Assembly (NCBI RefSeq): GCF_016907535.1
Contig: NZ_JAFBCF010000001.1
Coordinates: 3,286,001-3,350,000 of the forward strand
DNA length: 64,000 nt
Direction: 5' to 3'
Source of the DNA: Microlunatus panaciterrae
GTDB taxonomy: Bacteria; Actinomycetota; Actinomycetes; Propionibacteriales; Propionibacteriaceae
Shown here: positions 25,758-34,560 of the stretch, piece after piece
Numbering within the stretch: position 1 is the first letter of the stretch
How the letters are laid out: each line of letters starts with the position of its first letter
Made by a program: the position numbers and the translations under genes
Notes under the pieces: model-generated
What the model was told of the DNA's origin: nothing
The model's database searches: none
Seen by the model: the letters and a program-made list of their open reading frames with translations, nothing else

Positions 25758-27008
25758 CTAGGTGTTGGCGTCTGCGAAGTTGGTAACCGCTGCGCGGCTG
25801 TGGACAAGTTGCCCCATCTGGTGCCTGAGGACCGAAAGGTTGTGGAATCCACGTCGCTTGTTTCGCTCAGTACCGCGGAAGATGGCGACCTCCACCCCGT
25901 GCTCCCTGCAGATAGAGCAGGGACAGTGACGCCAGGGCTCGGCTTCCAGAGTCTCCGCGTACGCGTCGAGGTACGACTTCTTGCTCTGGCACACGACTTC
26001 GTATGCCCCCAGCGCGTCCAGGCAGTCTTGGCGCCCTGCCGGCGTGCCGTCGAACGCACGAAGTGCCTTGAGCGCCTCACGCTCGGCAGTGAGGGCATCC
26101 TTCTGGCTGACGGAGCCTGCCAGGATCGCCCGCTTCAGAGTGGGGTTGCCGTCGACCTGGGGCACGCGGATTGCCACGTACGCGCGCTCGTTCGTGTGGT
26201 AGTTTTTCCGATCGTCCATGAACGCCTGCCTGAAGGCTGACGTGCTGTCGAAACTGGTGACGCCCAGTGCGGAGAACCGGTCCATGGCGTCGATACGGGT
26301 GATCCCGAGCAGGTGCAGTTCGGTTCCGGGCGCGAGGATGGTCGAGATCTGAGTCAGGCAGGCCAGGATCTGGTCGGTCTTCAGAGGCACCATGCCGCCC
26401 AGCGCAATGCGCTCATATCCCATCTCTTGGAGGGCGTTGACGCTGTCGGCGTAGCTCGTTGGGCTCCATCCCTGGGCGGCGCCGACTGGTTGAACACGGG
26501 TGCGTCGATCATTCGTGAGCGAGATGAAGTCCTCGGCGAGGCGAAGCGTGAGTTTGCGCCGTTCGACCCACTCGGGATCCGCGGTCTTCGCAGTTGCCTC
26601 GGGTTCGTAACCGAAGATTACGTGGTCTGTGCTCACTCCGGCGTCGAAATCGCACTCCTCGTAGAAGTCGAGCGTCTCGGCGACCGTCACGGGTGGGACG
26701 GGCTCATCGATGTAGTTGAAGGCGCCGTTGTCGCCCAACGTTTCCACGCCACGAGGCAACCGGAAGAAGCGATGGACGCCCATCCGGTACAGGCGAGCCC
26801 GCTGTGCACCGGAGTACTTGCCAGCGCCCTTGATCGATCCGTCCACGATCGACTTGCTGACGAGGATTCCGTGGTACGGAGCCTCGGCTAGGACCTCGTG
26901 CGCGTACCGGTCGTCCCGCTGACGAACGCGGTGGGCCGGGTACTCGTCCCGGAGGAAGTCGTAGGCCGGACTGACGAGGTCCTGGCTGTCGGGGAAGTAG
27001 AACTTCAC
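25758..27008 (-). CDS. dpdA: DpdA, TGT-like enzyme inserting preQ0 into DNA
   Basis: A 416-residue homologue of tRNA-guanine transglycosylase. The TGT catalytic aspartates correspond to D93 (GDNGAFNY) and D128 (VSTDHV). IALGGMVPLKTDQ forms the base-binding loop. A zinc site is made by C362, C364, C367 (CPCSIC) and H389 (RGFHN). Unlike housekeeping TGT it is diverged, lacks the tRNA-specific C-terminal layout, and sits amid dpd genes, which marks it as DpdA. It should exchange guanine for preQ0 in double-stranded DNA at a short motif. The ATG overlaps the dpdB1 stop by 4 bp. Confidence 0.94.
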   Translation of the reverse strand: MKFYFPDSQDLVSPAYDFLRDEYPAHRVRQRDDRYAHEVLAEAPYHGILVSKSIVDGSIKGAGKYSGAQRARLYRMGVHRFFRLPRGVETLGDNGAFNYIDEPVPPVTVAETLDFYEECDFDAGVSTDHVIFGYEPEATAKTADPEWVERRKLTLRLAEDFISLTNDRRTRVQPVGAAQGWSPTSYADSVNALQEMGYERIALGGMVPLKTDQILACLTQISTILAPGTELHLLGITRIDAMDRFSALGVTSFDSTSAFRQAFMDDRKNYHTNERAYVAIRVPQVDGNPTLKRAILAGSVSQKDALTAEREALKALRAFDGTPAGRQDCLDALGAYEVVCQSKKSYLDAYAETLEAEPWRHCPCSICREHGVEVAIFRGTERNKRRGFHNLSVLRHQMGQLVHSRAAVTNFADANT

Positions 27009-28141
27009 TTGCGGCCCGTTCGCTCAGCAAGGTACGTCCGAACCAGGTAGTTGGACAACGCGCTGATGTGTCGAGGGGTGTTCTGCAGGTCGTTCCACGC
27101 AACGCCCAGGTCTTCCCACGTGCCGTCCGTCCAGCGGCATTTCGGAGCGATGAGACGCAGTTCTGCTGCGGCGAGTTCACGAGCACGAGGGTCGTCGTCT
27201 CGTACGTGGGTCATGACTCGATCCATGAGTCGGCCCATGGCTCGGATTCCGACTCCGTGCATGAGGCGGCTCGCAGTTGGGTTCGCACCCCAAGCCTCGG
27301 GGAAGGTGTCGTGTACGGCGCCCCAATAGGCGACGAGGACACGTCGGATGCCCTCGGTGTCTGTGGTCCCACTCGCGATATTCCGGTAGGGGAAGAGGAC
27401 CCCAGACGGGGATTCGACAGACTCTCGGATCGCCTCTACGAGACTGTTGTCAGTGACGACAGTGACCTTCTTGTCGTCTGCCGGAGTGGATGCCCGTCGG
27501 ATGAGTCCATGGAACGGCGAATCTGAGTCGTGATTCAGCATGTCAACCAGGGCGGAGGGCAACTGTCTCGTGGCCATCCGTGCAGAGGGAACGCTGGCGA
27601 TCTCTGGGAGAAGTTCTGTGACGAGCCCAGTCGGTAGTGGTTGGACGGTGTTGACCCGCAAGAACTGCTCTCGTTGAAGTTCGAGCGAGGCCGCGACGAA
27701 GCCTGCCACCGGCACCGGGAGCCGGCGGTTCTTGGTGCGAGATAGTGCAAGGCTTCGCTGTTGGCCATCGACGATCCAAGCCGGCCGCGGGCCATCGCCG
27801 TCGGGAGCTATCGGGATCTCCAGCGTTCCGGCGACAGCCAGCCCATCTGTCGTGGTCGGCCCACGACTCGACTTGAACTTGACCTCAGGCGGCAACGCGA
27901 GGATCAGCCCGTTGGGAAAGATTGGATCCTCCGAGTCCAGGTACTCCTGGATCTGCTTCACGTGCTTCTGCTTCTCTGGGCGCTGGTATCCGATGAGCTT
28001 GCCTGCCTCATCCCGACCGATCCGCGCAACGTCCGCGACCAGGTCGACTTCCTCAGCTGCCAACGTGAAGAGATAGAGCGGAGTGTCCTCGCTCTGAAGA
28101 ACCTTGAGTGCCCGGCGTACCAGCCACTTTGGATCCGTCAT
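27005..28141 (-). CDS. dpdB: DpdB, DGQHR-domain partner of DpdA
   Basis: A 378-residue DndB/DpdB-family protein. The family signature appears as DGQQR (residues 125-129) after PRPAWIV, with LIGYQRPE at 49-56. Other conserved parts are EQFLRVNTVQPLPTGLV and LMHGVGIRAMGRLMD. The family is ParB/Srx-like with ATPase activity in some members. In Dpd systems it is needed with DpdA for preQ0 incorporation. The gene is coupled by 4-bp overlaps to dpdC upstream and dpdA downstream. A paralogue follows dpdA. Confidence 0.9.
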   Translation of the reverse strand: MTDPKWLVRRALKVLQSEDTPLYLFTLAAEEVDLVADVARIGRDEAGKLIGYQRPEKQKHVKQIQEYLDSEDPIFPNGLILALPPEVKFKSSRGPTTTDGLAVAGTLEIPIAPDGDGPRPAWIVDGQQRSLALSRTKNRRLPVPVAGFVAASLELQREQFLRVNTVQPLPTGLVTELLPEIASVPSARMATRQLPSALVDMLNHDSDSPFHGLIRRASTPADDKKVTVVTDNSLVEAIRESVESPSGVLFPYRNIASGTTDTEGIRRVLVAYWGAVHDTFPEAWGANPTASRLMHGVGIRAMGRLMDRVMTHVRDDDPRARELAAAELRLIAPKCRWTDGTWEDLGVAWNDLQNTPRHISALSNYLVRTYLAERTGRK

Positions 28142-29007
28142 CGAGTCACCGCCTGTTGAAAGAGAGTCGAGAATCGTCGTTGCTCACATGCCATGCCCGC
28201 CTCGCGAAGAACCTTGAGCGCGCCCGTTTTGGAGACGGTGGGTTGATGCACGCGGAGCTCTCGGACGAACGCAACCACCGCAGAGTCAGACATGGGCTTG
28301 CGATCAAAGACCTCGCGATGCCGCTTCTCGTGCGACCAGGTTCGCCACTTGTCCCGCGCCGCACTCGTGAATGGATCCTTGCCGTCGGACAAACTCAGCC
28401 ACTGCGTTGCGGCGCGAACATTGAGACTGGTGACGGTGCCCCCGAGCGCACGCCGCAATGATCGGTCCGAGGGGACGCGCAGGCTGTCGCGGATCTCCTT
28501 TGACCCGCCGAACACCAGTACGTCACTGGGGGCGGTGTCCTCGAGCAACTGCTGGCCGACAACGCGTGAATAGGCCTCAGACAAGACCCAGATCGCTCGT
28601 CCTGCAAGAGGGACGTCGGCGTGGGGGAGTGCGCCCCACCAAGTTTGAGACTCCGAAAGAGATGCGCCGACCGAGTCGGCGTGACCGGTACTGAAAGTCG
28701 CGGCGTAGGCGGGAGCCGAAGTGGAGACGTGCTGGAGCCCGAGTCCTGCCGAAACCACGAACATCGTTGGCTCGTACCTGAGGTTCGTGGCCTTGAGTGC
28801 TAGGGCACGAACCTGACTCCACGTCTCGCCGCCGTACAGGTCGATCAGGGGGCGGCGCACCGTCGCTCGCGCGAGGCCCTCCTTCCACACCCGGGCGCGA
28901 GCGCTCACCTGTCCAGTGGGAAGATTGCGGACCATCAACTCGTCATCAGGGGTCGCCGACTTCCTGTCAGTACAGGTGACGATGATCGTCAGTTTGTGTC
29001 GCGACAT
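28138..29007 (-). CDS. dpdC: Probable DpdC, converting DNA preQ0 to the amide form
   Basis: A 289-residue protein, first gene of the minus-strand operon. The N-terminal half has [17 protein letters not shown] and [12 protein letters not shown], resembling the YaaA/DUF6884-type fold (strand-loop CTDRK; SAGLGL). The C-terminal 80 residues (SEKRH-like basic segment, [15 protein letters not shown]) look like a small helical DNA-binding appendix. In characterised systems DpdC turns DNA-bound preQ0 into 7-amido-7-deazaguanine. Position next to dpdB-dpdA supports this call. Sequence evidence alone is moderate, so the reaction is inferred. Confidence 0.68.
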   Translation of the reverse strand: MSRHKLTIIVTCTDRKSATPDDELMVRNLPTGQVSARARVWKEGLARATVRRPLIDLYGGETWSQVRALALKATNLRYEPTMFVVSAGLGLQHVSTSAPAYAATFSTGHADSVGASLSESQTWWGALPHADVPLAGRAIWVLSEAYSRVVGQQLLEDTAPSDVLVFGGSKEIRDSLRVPSDRSLRRALGGTVTSLNVRAATQWLSLSDGKDPFTSAARDKWRTWSHEKRHREVFDRKPMSDSAVVAFVRELRVHQPTVSKTGALKVLREAGMACEQRRFSTLFQQAVTR

Positions 29008-29114
29008 GGCCTCACATGCTCCGAAACTACGCGTTCGTTCCAGCTACTCTATCGTGTAGTTTCGACAGTACGGGGCAAGAGGCCCCCATCGACCGAGTGA
29101 AGAGGGTGTTGGAC
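29008..29114. promoter_or_regulatory. Divergent dpdC/queC promoter region with inverted repeat
   Basis: CGAAACTAC (29022-29030) and GTAGTTTCG (29056-29064) form a perfect 9-bp inverted repeat, extendable to CGAAACTACrCG with one mismatch. It lies centred in the 107-bp gap between the two divergent operons. AT-richer DNA between the arms (TACTCTAT) may hold -10 elements for both strands. The arrangement suits an operator that controls modification and precursor synthesis together. No regulator gene is visible inside the island. Confidence 0.5.
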
Positions 29115-29813
29115 ATGACGCGGAAGGCCATCGTCCTGCTGAGCGGGGGCCTGGACTCGACGACAGTGCTCGCGATCGCGAAGGACCAGGGTTTCGAGCC
29201 GTACGCCCTGAGCTTCCGCTATGGACAGCGGCACGAGGTCGAACTTGCTGCGGCGCAGCGCGTCGCCGAGGCGGCTGGGGTCGCGCGACACGTGGTGTGC
29301 GGCATCGACCTTCGTGTGTTCGGTGGATCTGCGTTGACCGCGGATGTCGAGGTGCCGAAGCACGACTCGGCGGACGAGATTGGCGACGACGAGATCCCCA
29401 TCACCTATGTGCCAGCTCGCAACACGGTGTTCCTCTCATTCGCGCTGGCCTACGCCGAAGTGGTGGGAGCAGCCGACATCTTCATCGGTGTTAACGCGCT
29501 CGACTATTCCGGCTACCCCGACTGCCGTCCCGAGTACATCGCGGCATACGAGCAGATGGCCAACCTCGCGACTCGGGCCGGCGTTGAGGGCACCCAACTC
29601 AAGATCCACACGCCGCTGATCAACCTCACCAAGGCGGAGACGGTTGAGCTCGGAACGAAGCTTGGTGTCGACTACTCGCTCACCCTGTCCTGCTACGACC
29701 CGGACGACGACGGCCGTTCTTGTGGTCATTGCGACTCATGCCTCCTGCGCCTCCGCGGCTTTGCGGACGCTGGTCTTTCAGACCCGGTCAGCTATCAGGA
29801 GGCGATTGCGTGA
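29115..29813 (+). CDS. queC: QueC, 7-cyano-7-deazaguanine (preQ0) synthase
   Basis: A 232-residue enzyme starting [17 protein letters not shown]. It has the PP-loop SGGLDS (residues 9-14), the internal [14 protein letters not shown] segment, and a zinc site [17 protein letters not shown] near the C-terminus. It converts 7-carboxy-7-deazaguanine to preQ0 with ATP and ammonia. The open frame extends upstream, but homology begins at this ATG; a GTG at 29106 is an alternative. It leads the divergent precursor operon, and its stop overlaps the queE GTG. In this setting the preQ0 is for DNA rather than only tRNA. Confidence 0.96.
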   Translation: MTRKAIVLLSGGLDSTTVLAIAKDQGFEPYALSFRYGQRHEVELAAAQRVAEAAGVARHVVCGIDLRVFGGSALTADVEVPKHDSADEIGDDEIPITYVPARNTVFLSFALAYAEVVGAADIFIGVNALDYSGYPDCRPEYIAAYEQMANLATRAGVEGTQLKIHTPLINLTKAETVELGTKLGVDYSLTLSCYDPDDDGRSCGHCDSCLLRLRGFADAGLSDPVSYQEAIA

Positions 29814-30445
29814 CCTACAAGGTCAAGGAGATCTTCTACACGCTCCAGGGCGAGGGCACGCACGCTGGCCGCCCCGCTGTGTTCTGCCGCTTCAGCTCCT
29901 GCAACCTGTGGACCGGCCGGGAGGCTGACCGCGAACGAGCGATCTGCAAGTTCTGTGACACCGACTTCGTCGGAACTGATGGCGAGGGTGGCGGCAAGTT
30001 CGCCGACGCGCAGACGTTGGCGGAGGCTGTGGCTGCGAAGTGGCCGGTGAACGGTGGCGGACGCCCCATGGTCGTCTGCACCGGTGGCGAGCCTCTTCTG
30101 CAGTTGGACCCGGCGGCCATCGCGGCTTTCCACGAGCGGGGCTTCTACGTTGCCGTCGAGACGAACGGAACGGTCGCACCGCCTCCGGACATCGACTGGC
30201 TCTGTGTCAGCCCCAAGATTGGCTCCGATCTAATCGTCCACGAAGGACAGGAACTCAAGTTCGTTGTCCCGCAGGGCGGAGTTGACCCAACGACGTTCGA
30301 ACACCTGGACTTTGAGAGCTTCCGCGTGCAGCCGATGGACGGCCCGGACGCGGCCGCGAACACCGAACTGGCCGTGAAGTTCTGTCTTGATCATCCGCTC
30401 TGGCAACTGAGTCTGCAGACGCACAAACACCTAGGAATTCCGTGA
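29810..30445 (+). CDS. queE: QueE, 7-carboxy-7-deazaguanine synthase
   Basis: A 211-residue radical SAM enzyme. The GTG start has AGGAGG upstream (29797-29802) and overlaps the queC stop as GTGA. The iron-sulfur motif is the queE-type insertion form: [19 protein letters not shown], that is Cys-x14-Cys-x2-Cys. It also has [16 protein letters not shown] at the N-terminus and CTGGEPLLQ. It converts 6-carboxytetrahydropterin to 7-carboxy-7-deazaguanine. It is the second gene of the preQ0 operon, overlapping queD by 4 bp. Confidence 0.96.
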   Translation: MTYKVKEIFYTLQGEGTHAGRPAVFCRFSSCNLWTGREADRERAICKFCDTDFVGTDGEGGGKFADAQTLAEAVAAKWPVNGGGRPMVVCTGGEPLLQLDPAAIAAFHERGFYVAVETNGTVAPPPDIDWLCVSPKIGSDLIVHEGQELKFVVPQGGVDPTTFEHLDFESFRVQPMDGPDAAANTELAVKFCLDHPLWQLSLQTHKHLGIP

Positions 30446-30810
30446 CCCACACCGCCGAGATCTACCGGGAGTTCACCTTTGAGGCAGCTCACCGGCTGCC
30501 AAACGTCCCTGAGGGTCACAAGTGCGCCAGACTTCACGGACACTCTTATCGAGTCGAGGTCCACGTGGCTGGGCCAGTGGGGGAGAGCACTGGTTGGGTT
30601 CAGGACTTCGGCGACCTGAAGGTCGCCTTCAAGCCCCTTGAGGACCAACTCGACCACCGCTACCTCAACGACGTTGTGGGTCTCGAGAACCCGACCAGCG
30701 AGGTACTGGCGAAGTGGATCTGGGATCGGTTGAGCGTGGACCTTTCAAACCTCACAGAGGTGCGGGTTCGTGAAACCTGCACCTCTGGCTGCATCTACCG
30801 CGGGGAGTAG
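30442..30810 (+). CDS. queD: QueD, 6-carboxytetrahydropterin synthase
   Basis: A 122-residue member of the 6-pyruvoyl-tetrahydropterin synthase family. It has the zinc histidines of FEAAHRLP and [10 protein letters not shown], the cysteine of [10 protein letters not shown], and the late catalytic Asp-His ([12 protein letters not shown]). It converts dihydroneopterin triphosphate to 6-carboxytetrahydropterin. Its ATG overlaps the queE stop by 4 bp (GTGA), and folE2 follows after 4 nt. Confidence 0.96.
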   Translation: MTHTAEIYREFTFEAAHRLPNVPEGHKCARLHGHSYRVEVHVAGPVGESTGWVQDFGDLKVAFKPLEDQLDHRYLNDVVGLENPTSEVLAKWIWDRLSVDLSNLTEVRVRETCTSGCIYRGE

Positions 30811-30814
30811 TCAG

Positions 30815-31624
30815 GTGGCGCTGCCGGACATTCAGGATCAGGTGGACGAGCGTGAAATCGAGCTCGATCGCGTCGGCATCGCTGGGGTGCAGTACCCCGT
30901 TCGCTTCAACGACGGCGCGAGCATGCACAGTGGCATTGCGACGTTCGACGTCACGGTGACGCTGCCGGCCGATCGTCGCGGCACCCACATGAGTCGGATG
31001 GTCGAGATCATCCATGACGAACTCCAGGACCTCGAGCCTGAACGGCTTCCTCAGGCCCTCAAGGTGGCTGCGGACCGCCTCGACGTCGACAAGGTCCAGG
31101 TCGTCGTGGCGACGCCGATGGCGTTCCGGGTTCAAGCTCCGGCGTCGGAGAAGGAAGCGTGGCAGGTCTGTGACGTCGAGTTGGACGCGAAGTTAATCGC
31201 TGGGCAGGCCGAGCTCGCCGTCACCGTCGGCACGGACGTCACCAGCCTGTGTCCCTGCAGTAAGGCGATTAGCGACTACGGTGCCCACAATCAGCGCAGC
31301 AGGGTGCGTCTCACGACTGTGGGGCGGGATGAGGACATCTATCCCCTCGACGTCGCCGCTGCCTTCGCCATGATTCGCTCAGTCGGTTCAAGCCCCGTGT
31401 TCCCACTGATCAAGCGTCCAGACGAGCGCGTTGTCACTATGGCGGCCCACGACCGTCCAGCCTTCGTCGAAGATATGGCGCGCGATCTGTCACAGGCTTG
31501 CCGTGAACGCGGGATAGCCCACTCGGTGAGCGTACGAAACTTCGAGAGCATCCACAGCCACGACGCGGTGGCTGCCGTCTCGTGGTCTCCGGGTAGCCCA
31601 GCGGGCAGGCTCGGCACTATATGA
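30815..31624 (+). CDS. folE2: FolE2, type IB GTP cyclohydrolase
   Basis: A 269-residue GTP cyclohydrolase of the FolE2 (COG1469) family, not FolE1. The diagnostic segment is SLCPCSKAISDYGAHNQRS, with the metal-binding cysteine, and KRPDERVVTMAAHD follows later. The GTG start lies just after the queD stop. It converts GTP to dihydroneopterin triphosphate, the first step to preQ0. FolE2 can use metals other than zinc. Together with queD, queE and queC this makes the island self-sufficient for preQ0. Confidence 0.95.
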   Translation: MALPDIQDQVDEREIELDRVGIAGVQYPVRFNDGASMHSGIATFDVTVTLPADRRGTHMSRMVEIIHDELQDLEPERLPQALKVAADRLDVDKVQVVVATPMAFRVQAPASEKEAWQVCDVELDAKLIAGQAELAVTVGTDVTSLCPCSKAISDYGAHNQRSRVRLTTVGRDEDIYPLDVAAAFAMIRSVGSSPVFPLIKRPDERVVTMAAHDRPAFVEDMARDLSQACRERGIAHSVSVRNFESIHSHDAVAAVSWSPGSPAGRLGTI

Positions 31625-31708
31625 GCTGAGCAACTCCGCTCGGTTGTAGGTATCTGAAAGGAACGCCTCCAGTTCGACGGGTACTGAGGGTCGGTAGGAG
31701 AACGTGAA

Positions 31709-32726
31709 CTACTTCAACCAGGTAGTGGCTTTGCCTGAGTTGTAGCCACGGCAATCAGCTCCGTAGTACGGCTCGCGGGCAATCTCCCTGCGTGCGTACT
31801 GCATCGACTGGAGCTTTGCGTACGAAGCCCGAGCCCGCCCGCCGAGCGCTCGTCCAGCAGGAACTTGGCTGAGAAGGCGCGTGAGTTCTTGATGTCGCTG
31901 CAACGGTCAGAAGCTTCGTTAACAGACGAACAAAGCGGCCGCGTTCATTCTTGTCGACCCGAACGCCGTCCCGCACGGCATCTTCGGAGAACCTGGTTGC
32001 GTCGCCAAAGTATGGAGTACCGGCGAGCATCAGACTCGGGCGCTCAATGTCGATGGCGCCAAGTGCAGAGCGAATCCGTTCAACAACTGGGTCCGGCAAC
32101 CCTGTTCGGCCATGATTCGCTCGACCTGATCGACGAGTTCGGTAAGGGTCGAAACTGGGATGTCGTGCAGAGTCGGTCGCAGAGCATCGCTGATGTCTTG
32201 GTTGAGCGACCGTTGGTCGAAGTGGTAGTCAAGCTTCGAGGCCCGTACCTGGACTACGTGTGCTGTCTTCTTGCCCTGTGCCCATCGGATCGCGCGACCC
32301 GCAACCTGCATCAGGTGGCCCATGCTCTCAGACGGGTAGGTGACGACTGCAGCGTCGATCGTGGGTCATCAAGCCCTCGCCAAGCAACTGGCCGGTCGCG
32401 ATCAAGATGCCGGCGGGGCGCGCGCTGAACTCGCCCAGGAACTCACTGCTGGAACTGAGTGATCGGCTGTTCTTGCTCCCGTGGACGAAACCGATGTCTT
32501 CGCTCTCAGAGGATGCGAAGGGTGTCCGTCCAACGGCTCGAGGATGGCTTCGTAAAGCGTTTCCGCCCGGGTCTTGAGCGAGACCGCCACCAGCGGCTTG
32601 GAGAAGTCCGTCTCGGTGCGTTCCAGCAGGAAGTCGGCGAGGTCCCGCAGGCCGTAAGCCGGACTCCAATCGAGACCGGGCGCCGTGATCTGGTCGACGC
32701 CAGGCCAGTAGCGAGCTGCCGCGCTT
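31709..32726 (-). pseudogene. 5'-truncated, frameshifted superfamily 2 helicase remnant
   Basis: Fragments in several frames give the C-terminal half of an SF2 helicase. In order they are RYWPGVDQITAPGLDWSPAY, then RDLADFLLERTETDFSKPLV, then VHGSKNSRSL, then motif V-like GILIATGQLLGEGL, then motif VI-like MQVAGRAIRWAQGKKTAHVV. The tail holds RIRSALGAIDIERPSLML, GTPYFGDATRF and YARREIAREPYYGADC. At least four frameshifts separate them. Nothing upstream of about 32726 continues the protein, so the N-terminal ATPase core is missing. The break falls at an inverted repeat. It marks decay at the right island edge. Confidence 0.75.
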
Positions 32727-32767
32727 CACTATTCTGGAATAGATTCCAATCATCTTCCAAAATAGTG
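32727..32767. repeat. Inverted repeat at the helicase-remnant breakpoint
   Basis: CACTATTCTGGAA (32727-32739) and TTCCAAAATAGTG (32755-32767) form 13-bp arms with one mismatch. Inside lies a second palindrome, TGGAAT-AG-ATTCCA (32735-32748). The block is AT-rich against its surroundings and sits exactly where the helicase reading ends. It could be a mobile-element scar, an operator, or an island end. No matching copy is seen at the left edge. Confidence 0.6.
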
Positions 32768-32869
32768 GAACGCTCCCCGGGTGAGGGCCAGTGCGACCTC
32801 GGCCATGGCGGAATCTTTTCACCGCCAAGGCGCCTGAGGGTGACGTGAGTTTTTACGAGGCCTGGCTTG

Positions 32870-32915
32870 GGTCACATGGCGGCGGGGCGTCGGCCATATG
32901 GGGCCACATGTGACC
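32870..32915. repeat. 9-bp inverted repeat beside the glnA terminator
   Basis: GGTCACATG (32870-32878) and CATGTGACC (32907-32915) are perfect inverted arms around a 28-nt GC-rich spacer. The element directly abuts the glnA terminator hairpin. It may stabilise transcription ending or be part of the island junction. Confidence 0.45.
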
Positions 32916-32977
32916 AAAAAACGACCCCTGACGATGGAAGACGTTGGAAGGTGTCTTCGCAGGTCAGGGGCCGTTTT
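32916..32977 (-). terminator. Strong glnA rho-independent terminator
   Basis: AAAACGACCCCTGAC (32918-32932) pairs with GTCAGGGGCCGTTTT (32963-32977) with one mismatch. An inner GAAGAC/GTCTTC stem forms the apical part. Read on the minus strand it ends in a run of T just after the glnA stop. The symmetrical A and T runs would also stop transcription coming from the island side. Confidence 0.85.
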
Positions 32978-33012
32978 GAGGCACTCAGCCGGTGGGCGTC
33001 ACCCACGCGGGA

Positions 33013-34437
33013 CTAAATGTCGTAGTACAGCTCAAACTCATGCGGGTGCGGACGCAGCCGGATCGGGTCGATCTCGGTGGTGCGCTTCAGGTCGACCCAG
33101 GTCTCGATCAGGTCGGGGGTGAAGACGTCACCCTGCTGCAGGAACTCGTTGTCGGACTCCAGAGCCTCCAGCACCGCGTCCAGGCTGGCCGGGACGGTCG
33201 GCACCGAGGCGTGCTCCTCGGGCGGCAGCTCGTAGAGGTCCTTGTCGATCGGCGCGGCCGGCTCGGTCTTGTTCTGGATGCCGTCCAGGCCGGCCAGCAG
33301 GATGGCCGAGAACGCCAGGTACGGGTTCGAGGACGGGTCGGGGCAACGGAACTCGACCCGCTTCGCCTTCGGGTTGGACCCGGTGATCGGGATCCGGATG
33401 CAGGCCGAGCGGTTACGCGAGCTGTAGACCAGGTTGACCGGGGCCTCGAAGCCGGGCACCAGCCGGTGGTAGGAGTTCACGCTCGGGTTGGTGAAGGCCA
33501 GCAGCGCCGGGGCGTGGGCCAGGATGCCGCCGATGTACCAGCGGGCGATGTCGGACAGGCCGCCGTAGCCCGCCTCGTCGTAGAACAGCGGGTCACCGTT
33601 GTCCCAGATGGAGGAGTGCACGTGCATCCCGGAGCCGTTGTCACCGAAGATCGGCTTCGGCATGAAGGTGGCCGTCTTGCCGGCCGCCCAGGCGGTGTTC
33701 TTCACCATGTACTTGAACTTCATCACGTCGTCGCCGGCGCTCAGCAGCGTGTTGAAGCGGTAGTTGATCTCCGCCTGGCCGGCGGTGCCGACCTCGTGGT
33801 GGGCGCGCTCGACGATCAGGCCGGAGTTCTCCATGTGGCGGACCATGTCGTCACGCAGGTCGGAGAAGTGGTCGACCGGGGCGACCGGGAAATACCCGCC
33901 CTTGTAGCGGACCTTGTAGCCGCGGTTGCCGCCCTCCTCGACCCGGCCGGTGTTCCAGGCGCCGGCCTCGGAGTCGATGGAGTAGTAGCCGGTGTTCGCC
34001 TTGGTCTCGAACCGCACGTCGTCGAAGACGTAGAACTCCGCCTCGGGTGCGAAGTAGGCGGTGTCGCCGATGCCGGTCGACGCCAGGTAGGCCTCCGCCT
34101 TGCGGGCGATGTTGCGCGGGTCCCGGCTGTACGGCTCCTTGGTCAGCGGGTCGTGCACGAAGAAGTTCACACACAGCGTCTTGGCCCGGCGGAACGGGTC
34201 CAGGTAGGCGGTGGTCGGGTCCGGCAGCAGGGCCATGTCCGACTCGTGGATCTTCTGGAATCCGCGGATCGACGATCCGTCGAAGGCGAGGCCTTCCTCG
34301 AAGACCTCCGGACCGAACGAGCCTGCGGGAACGGTGAAGTGCTGCATGATGCCGGGCAGGTCGCAGAAGCGGATGTCGATGACCTCGACACCCTCGTCCT
34401 TGACGTAGGCCAACAGGTCGTCGGCTCCTTGGAACAT
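33013..34437 (-). CDS. glnA: Glutamine synthetase type I
   Basis: A 474-residue glutamine synthetase starting [19 protein letters not shown]; the ATG has GGAGGA upstream. Hallmarks include [29 protein letters not shown], the ATP-binding [14 protein letters not shown], and [10 protein letters not shown]. The adenylylation tyrosine lies in DLYELPPEE, so activity is probably regulated by adenylyltransferase. It makes glutamine from glutamate, ammonia and ATP as a dodecamer. A GlnR box lies about 125 bp upstream and a strong terminator follows. Confidence 0.98.
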   Translation of the reverse strand: MFQGADDLLAYVKDEGVEVIDIRFCDLPGIMQHFTVPAGSFGPEVFEEGLAFDGSSIRGFQKIHESDMALLPDPTTAYLDPFRRAKTLCVNFFVHDPLTKEPYSRDPRNIARKAEAYLASTGIGDTAYFAPEAEFYVFDDVRFETKANTGYYSIDSEAGAWNTGRVEEGGNRGYKVRYKGGYFPVAPVDHFSDLRDDMVRHMENSGLIVERAHHEVGTAGQAEINYRFNTLLSAGDDVMKFKYMVKNTAWAAGKTATFMPKPIFGDNGSGMHVHSSIWDNGDPLFYDEAGYGGLSDIARWYIGGILAHAPALLAFTNPSVNSYHRLVPGFEAPVNLVYSSRNRSACIRIPITGSNPKAKRVEFRCPDPSSNPYLAFSAILLAGLDGIQNKTEPAAPIDKDLYELPPEEHASVPTVPASLDAVLEALESDNEFLQQGDVFTPDLIETWVDLKRTTEIDPIRLRPHPHEFELYYDI

Positions 34438-34560
34438 CTGTCCTCCGGTGAAAGTCGGTAGTGCTCGGTGAGAGCACCAGTGCTCGGGTGAGCGGTTCTG
34501 GGCTGGACGAGCGCGATCGTGCTCCTCACGCTCGGATACGACCGAGCCTAGGGACCTCCG

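Noticed and set aside
25758-27008. Reading the TGT homologue as a tRNA queuosine enzyme
   Set aside because: It is coupled to DGQHR-family and Dpd helicase genes, and no queA or queF is present. The diverged C-terminus fits DpdA.
28458-28888. Small open frames overlapping dpdC on either strand
   Set aside because: They lack ribosome sites and family motifs and lie wholly within dpdC.
32030-32323. A standalone small gene in the right flank
   Set aside because: Its frame (QVAGRAIRWAQGKK) is the motif VI region of the fragmented helicase. Neighbouring frames continue the same protein, so it is part of a pseudogene.
6600-32980. Integrase, att direct repeats or a tRNA target for the island
   Set aside because: I looked at both edges and saw no recombinase gene, no tRNA gene and no matching direct repeat of useful length, so no mobile element is claimed.
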